DNA of 64,000 bases from Margaritifera margaritifera (taxonomy: Eukaryota > Mollusca > Bivalvia > Unionida > Margaritiferidae): the NCBI GenBank assembly GCA_029931535.1, contig JAQPZY010001471.1, forward strand, positions 1,882,001-1,946,000, in the 5' to 3' direction. Positions 62,278 through 64,000 of this stretch are shown one piece after another. The position numbers and the translations under genes were made by a program. The notes under the pieces were generated by a model. That model was not told the origin of the DNA and made no database searches. It saw only the letters and a list, made by a program, of their open reading frames with translations. Within the stretch, counting starts at the first letter, position 1, and the number at the start of each line of letters is the position of its first letter.

Positions 62278-62730
62278 CTATTTGATATGTACCCTTTGTT
62301 ATTGTATGTTTTCCAAAGATGGAACTACGTTCGGACACTTCTCGTATCTCTTGTCATTCAATGTATTTCCTCCTCCAAAAAAAATCTTTAAATATCTTGT
62401 CTTTCTGTGTTGCTTATTTTCTTTCTGACCACCTATTATCTCTTTTTGCCTGTTGTACTCGTTGATGGATAAAATAAACTCCTTATCGCTAATTTCAATG
62501 TCACTTATTGCTTTGTTTATCATTGCATCAAGGCTGTTTAGCGTACTGAGAGCGATGTTTCTATTTGATCATGAATCAAAACTTTGTTGCAGATCAACTT
62601 TTCTTTGAAAGCTTTGGCAACAGATCCTATCAATATAGCACCATACTGCCCCAAACTCCAAATCAGCAATTACACCAGTAGCTTTTCCATCAACATCTAA
62701 TCCAGCTGATTTTATTCCCATACAACCTGA
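62278..62730 (-). pseudogene. Unassigned decayed coding region
   Basis: A single minus-strand frame reads collinearly through SGCMGIKSAGLDVDGKATGV, ADLEFGAVWCYIDRICCQS, one TGA stop near 62570, then LSTLNSLDAMINKAISDIEI and NEYNRQKEIIGGQKEN, ending at NVVPSLENIQ and a stop near 62299. The composition is that of a real protein and only one stop interrupts about 145 codons. No family could be named. It may be a decayed mobile-element gene or an exon of an old host gene. Confidence 0.4.
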
Positions 62731-63204
62731 AATTATGAACTATAGCCTGCGCCCAATTTAATGTTGTATACTACTTATGTTTTTTTTTCTAACTGCTCGA
62801 TGGTGTTCTATCTCAGATCAAATCAATTTTAATCTCGGTAATTTTTTGCAGTCTAAAATTAATTTCATTGTCAGTTGGTGTTGTCTAGAAGGGACAAGCC
62901 TGTGTGGAGCACAAAGGCAGTGTATGATATAACGTTGGAGCAATTAAAGTGTCTGTTCAAACATTTAAATGTATAACAGAGCAGTTCGGATTTTGGAGTG
63001 GTAATCGGTTTTATTGACTCTGTAGGTGACTTAGATTGTACTATTCTAGTAAAACTCTGGTAGACTTTGCCTTCGCCATTATATATGATTTTAAAATGTT
63101 TCTTTCGCTTGCTTTTCAATATAGAACTGTAAACTTTTCACTCATTAGTACTCATTTACCTAGTGGAAAGGTTTGAATTTGTAAAATATTTATTAGGCAA
63201 CAAT
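62731..63204. other. No confirmed gene
   Basis: A minus-strand ORF at 62871-63119 (KSKSPTESIKPI-like composition) lacks recognised motifs but may belong to the same decayed unit as its neighbours. Confidence 0.3.
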
Positions 63205-63729
63205 TGTATCTGGTATTAACACATGGGCTATGAGGTTGTCAATTGTGCACTGACTAAAATAAACTGAAATAATTTGCTTCACAACTTCTTCATTATCCAT
63301 GCTTGACGGTGGGCCGCTGTAAACCTTAATAGCTCTATCAAAGGCATGTTGTATGAAACAGTAAGAGCAGAGTTTATTGTTGAATGATAAATTGTATAAA
63401 TTGTCAGCATGTAAATGCTACGATACTTATTATCCAAAAGAGTTAAAGCATTTAGCAACATAATTTTGAATTTCATTTTGTTTATTCAGTGTTTTAACAA
63501 CTTTGTCCAGTAAACGACCACGTGCTATCAGATAGTCAATTATGTACCAAGGTAAAATGGAATAATTAATTGTATAATTTTCTCCCAAATCCAGGTTTGA
63601 TGGTGAACCTAGTGACATCTTAAACAACTTCGTCAAAAGCATGTTGTATGAAACTGTGAGAACAAATTTAAGTGCTGCATGGTAGACAGAGGTGATCATA
63701 TTTTGTTTTGTTTGAATCGAAATGTTCAA
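63205..63729 (-). pseudogene. Decayed coding segment with a ~297-bp internal duplication
   Basis: Minus-strand reading gives CSYCFIQHAFDRAIKVYSG, then VVKQIISVYFSQCTIDNLIA, ending LIPDTIVA and a stop near 63205. A second copy about 297 bp upstream (minus sense; 63590-63690) reads CSHSFIQHAFDEVV with a stop after it. In an alternative frame this copy gives the 99-codon ORF at 63430-63729. The shared DNA word is CATGTTGTATGAAAC (63345 and 63642). Function unknown. A repeat-domain protein or duplicated exon is possible. Confidence 0.4.
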
Positions 63730-63822
63730 GTAAAGTCTATGCTATTTATATAACTATAATGATGTGCTGACGTTATTTATTGCCTGAGAAAAGTTAAACA
63801 TATCAGGAGAAAAGTTATACAT

Positions 63823-64000
63823 ATCTTGTATTATTATTGTATGTAGTCAAAGTCTTGTCATGTTGAATTTCAGAGAAGCATTGCCGTTGTTCTTTAATGT
63901 TGTTGAGTTTCTTAGTCTCTAACAGTGTACTATGCAAAGGTTTTGCCATTTCATCAGGTTTCGAAACATTAACAACTTTGCTGTTTTGTCCAAATGAAGA
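63823..64000 (-). pseudogene. Open coding-like frame running off the right edge
   Basis: The minus strand is open from the window end: SSFGQNSKVVNVSKPDEMAK, then LHSTLLETKKLNNIKEQRQC and a stop near 63828. Its lysine-rich, stop-free 57 codons look protein-derived. Downstream (minus sense) a TTAACTTTTCTCAG at about 63790 resembles a splice acceptor. It could be the end of a gene or element lying mainly outside the window. Confidence 0.3.

Overview
This window reads as repeat-dense, AT-rich intergenic or intronic DNA from an animal genome. No host gene with a credible exon structure could be recognised, and there is no sign of bacterial gene organisation. Evidence for a metazoan source: tRNA-derived SINEs, decayed non-LTR retrotransposons of at least four lineages, a Penelope-like GIY-YIG endonuclease relic, short inverted-repeat (MITE) elements with TA duplications, and very many TA, GA, TG and TATG microsatellites and minisatellites. 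The repertoire would fit a lophotrochozoan, perhaps a mollusc such as a cephalopod, but that placement is inference.

Layout. 0-9 kb: a 36-bp minisatellite, a SINE with an exact 12-bp target duplication (1617-1799), a LINE reverse transcriptase scrap (~2.36 kb), then mostly unique DNA with microsatellites. 9.1-12.8 kb: a 3.5-kb dead LINE (element A) bracketed by (TA)n. 14-19 kb: a 46-bp minisatellite, a large composite microsatellite, a Penelope-like GIY-YIG relic (minus strand) and a small inverted-repeat element. 19-24 kb: essentially unique DNA. 24.2-25.6 kb: 3' half of a second LINE lineage (element C) with an RNase H domain. 27.5-28.8 kb: a gag-like LINE ORF1 relic with a broken zinc knuckle. 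30.2-34.6 kb: a third LINE (element D) lying exactly between two ~235-bp direct repeats and carrying a 26-bp minisatellite inside it, followed by 52-bp and 38-bp minisatellites. 38.7-39.2 kb: another LINE RT relic (minus strand) of the same kind as that at 2.36 kb. 40.3-46.3 kb: a 22-bp array and a 3.1-kb, roughly 155-copy 20-bp array. 41.8, 46.7 and 48.9 kb: three members of one MITE family, two of them built from twin 65-bp hairpins. 47.5 kb: a second tRNA-derived SINE. 52-54 kb: short tandem repeats. 55.4-61.7 kb: two arrays of one 36/37-bp minisatellite in opposite orientation, each beside a (TATG)n/(TACA)n tract, with a second element-C LINE tail and a possible Polinton-like coding relic between them. 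61.7-64 kb: decayed minus-strand coding-like stretches of unknown origin, one running off the right edge.

The genes here do not work together as a pathway. The shared theme is mobile-element decay and tandem-repeat birth. Several minisatellites arise inside retrotransposon tails, and long spurious ORFs across tandem arrays (up to ~1,070 codons) reflect stop-free repeat units rather than proteins. Identities given are by-eye estimates, and no database search was possible.
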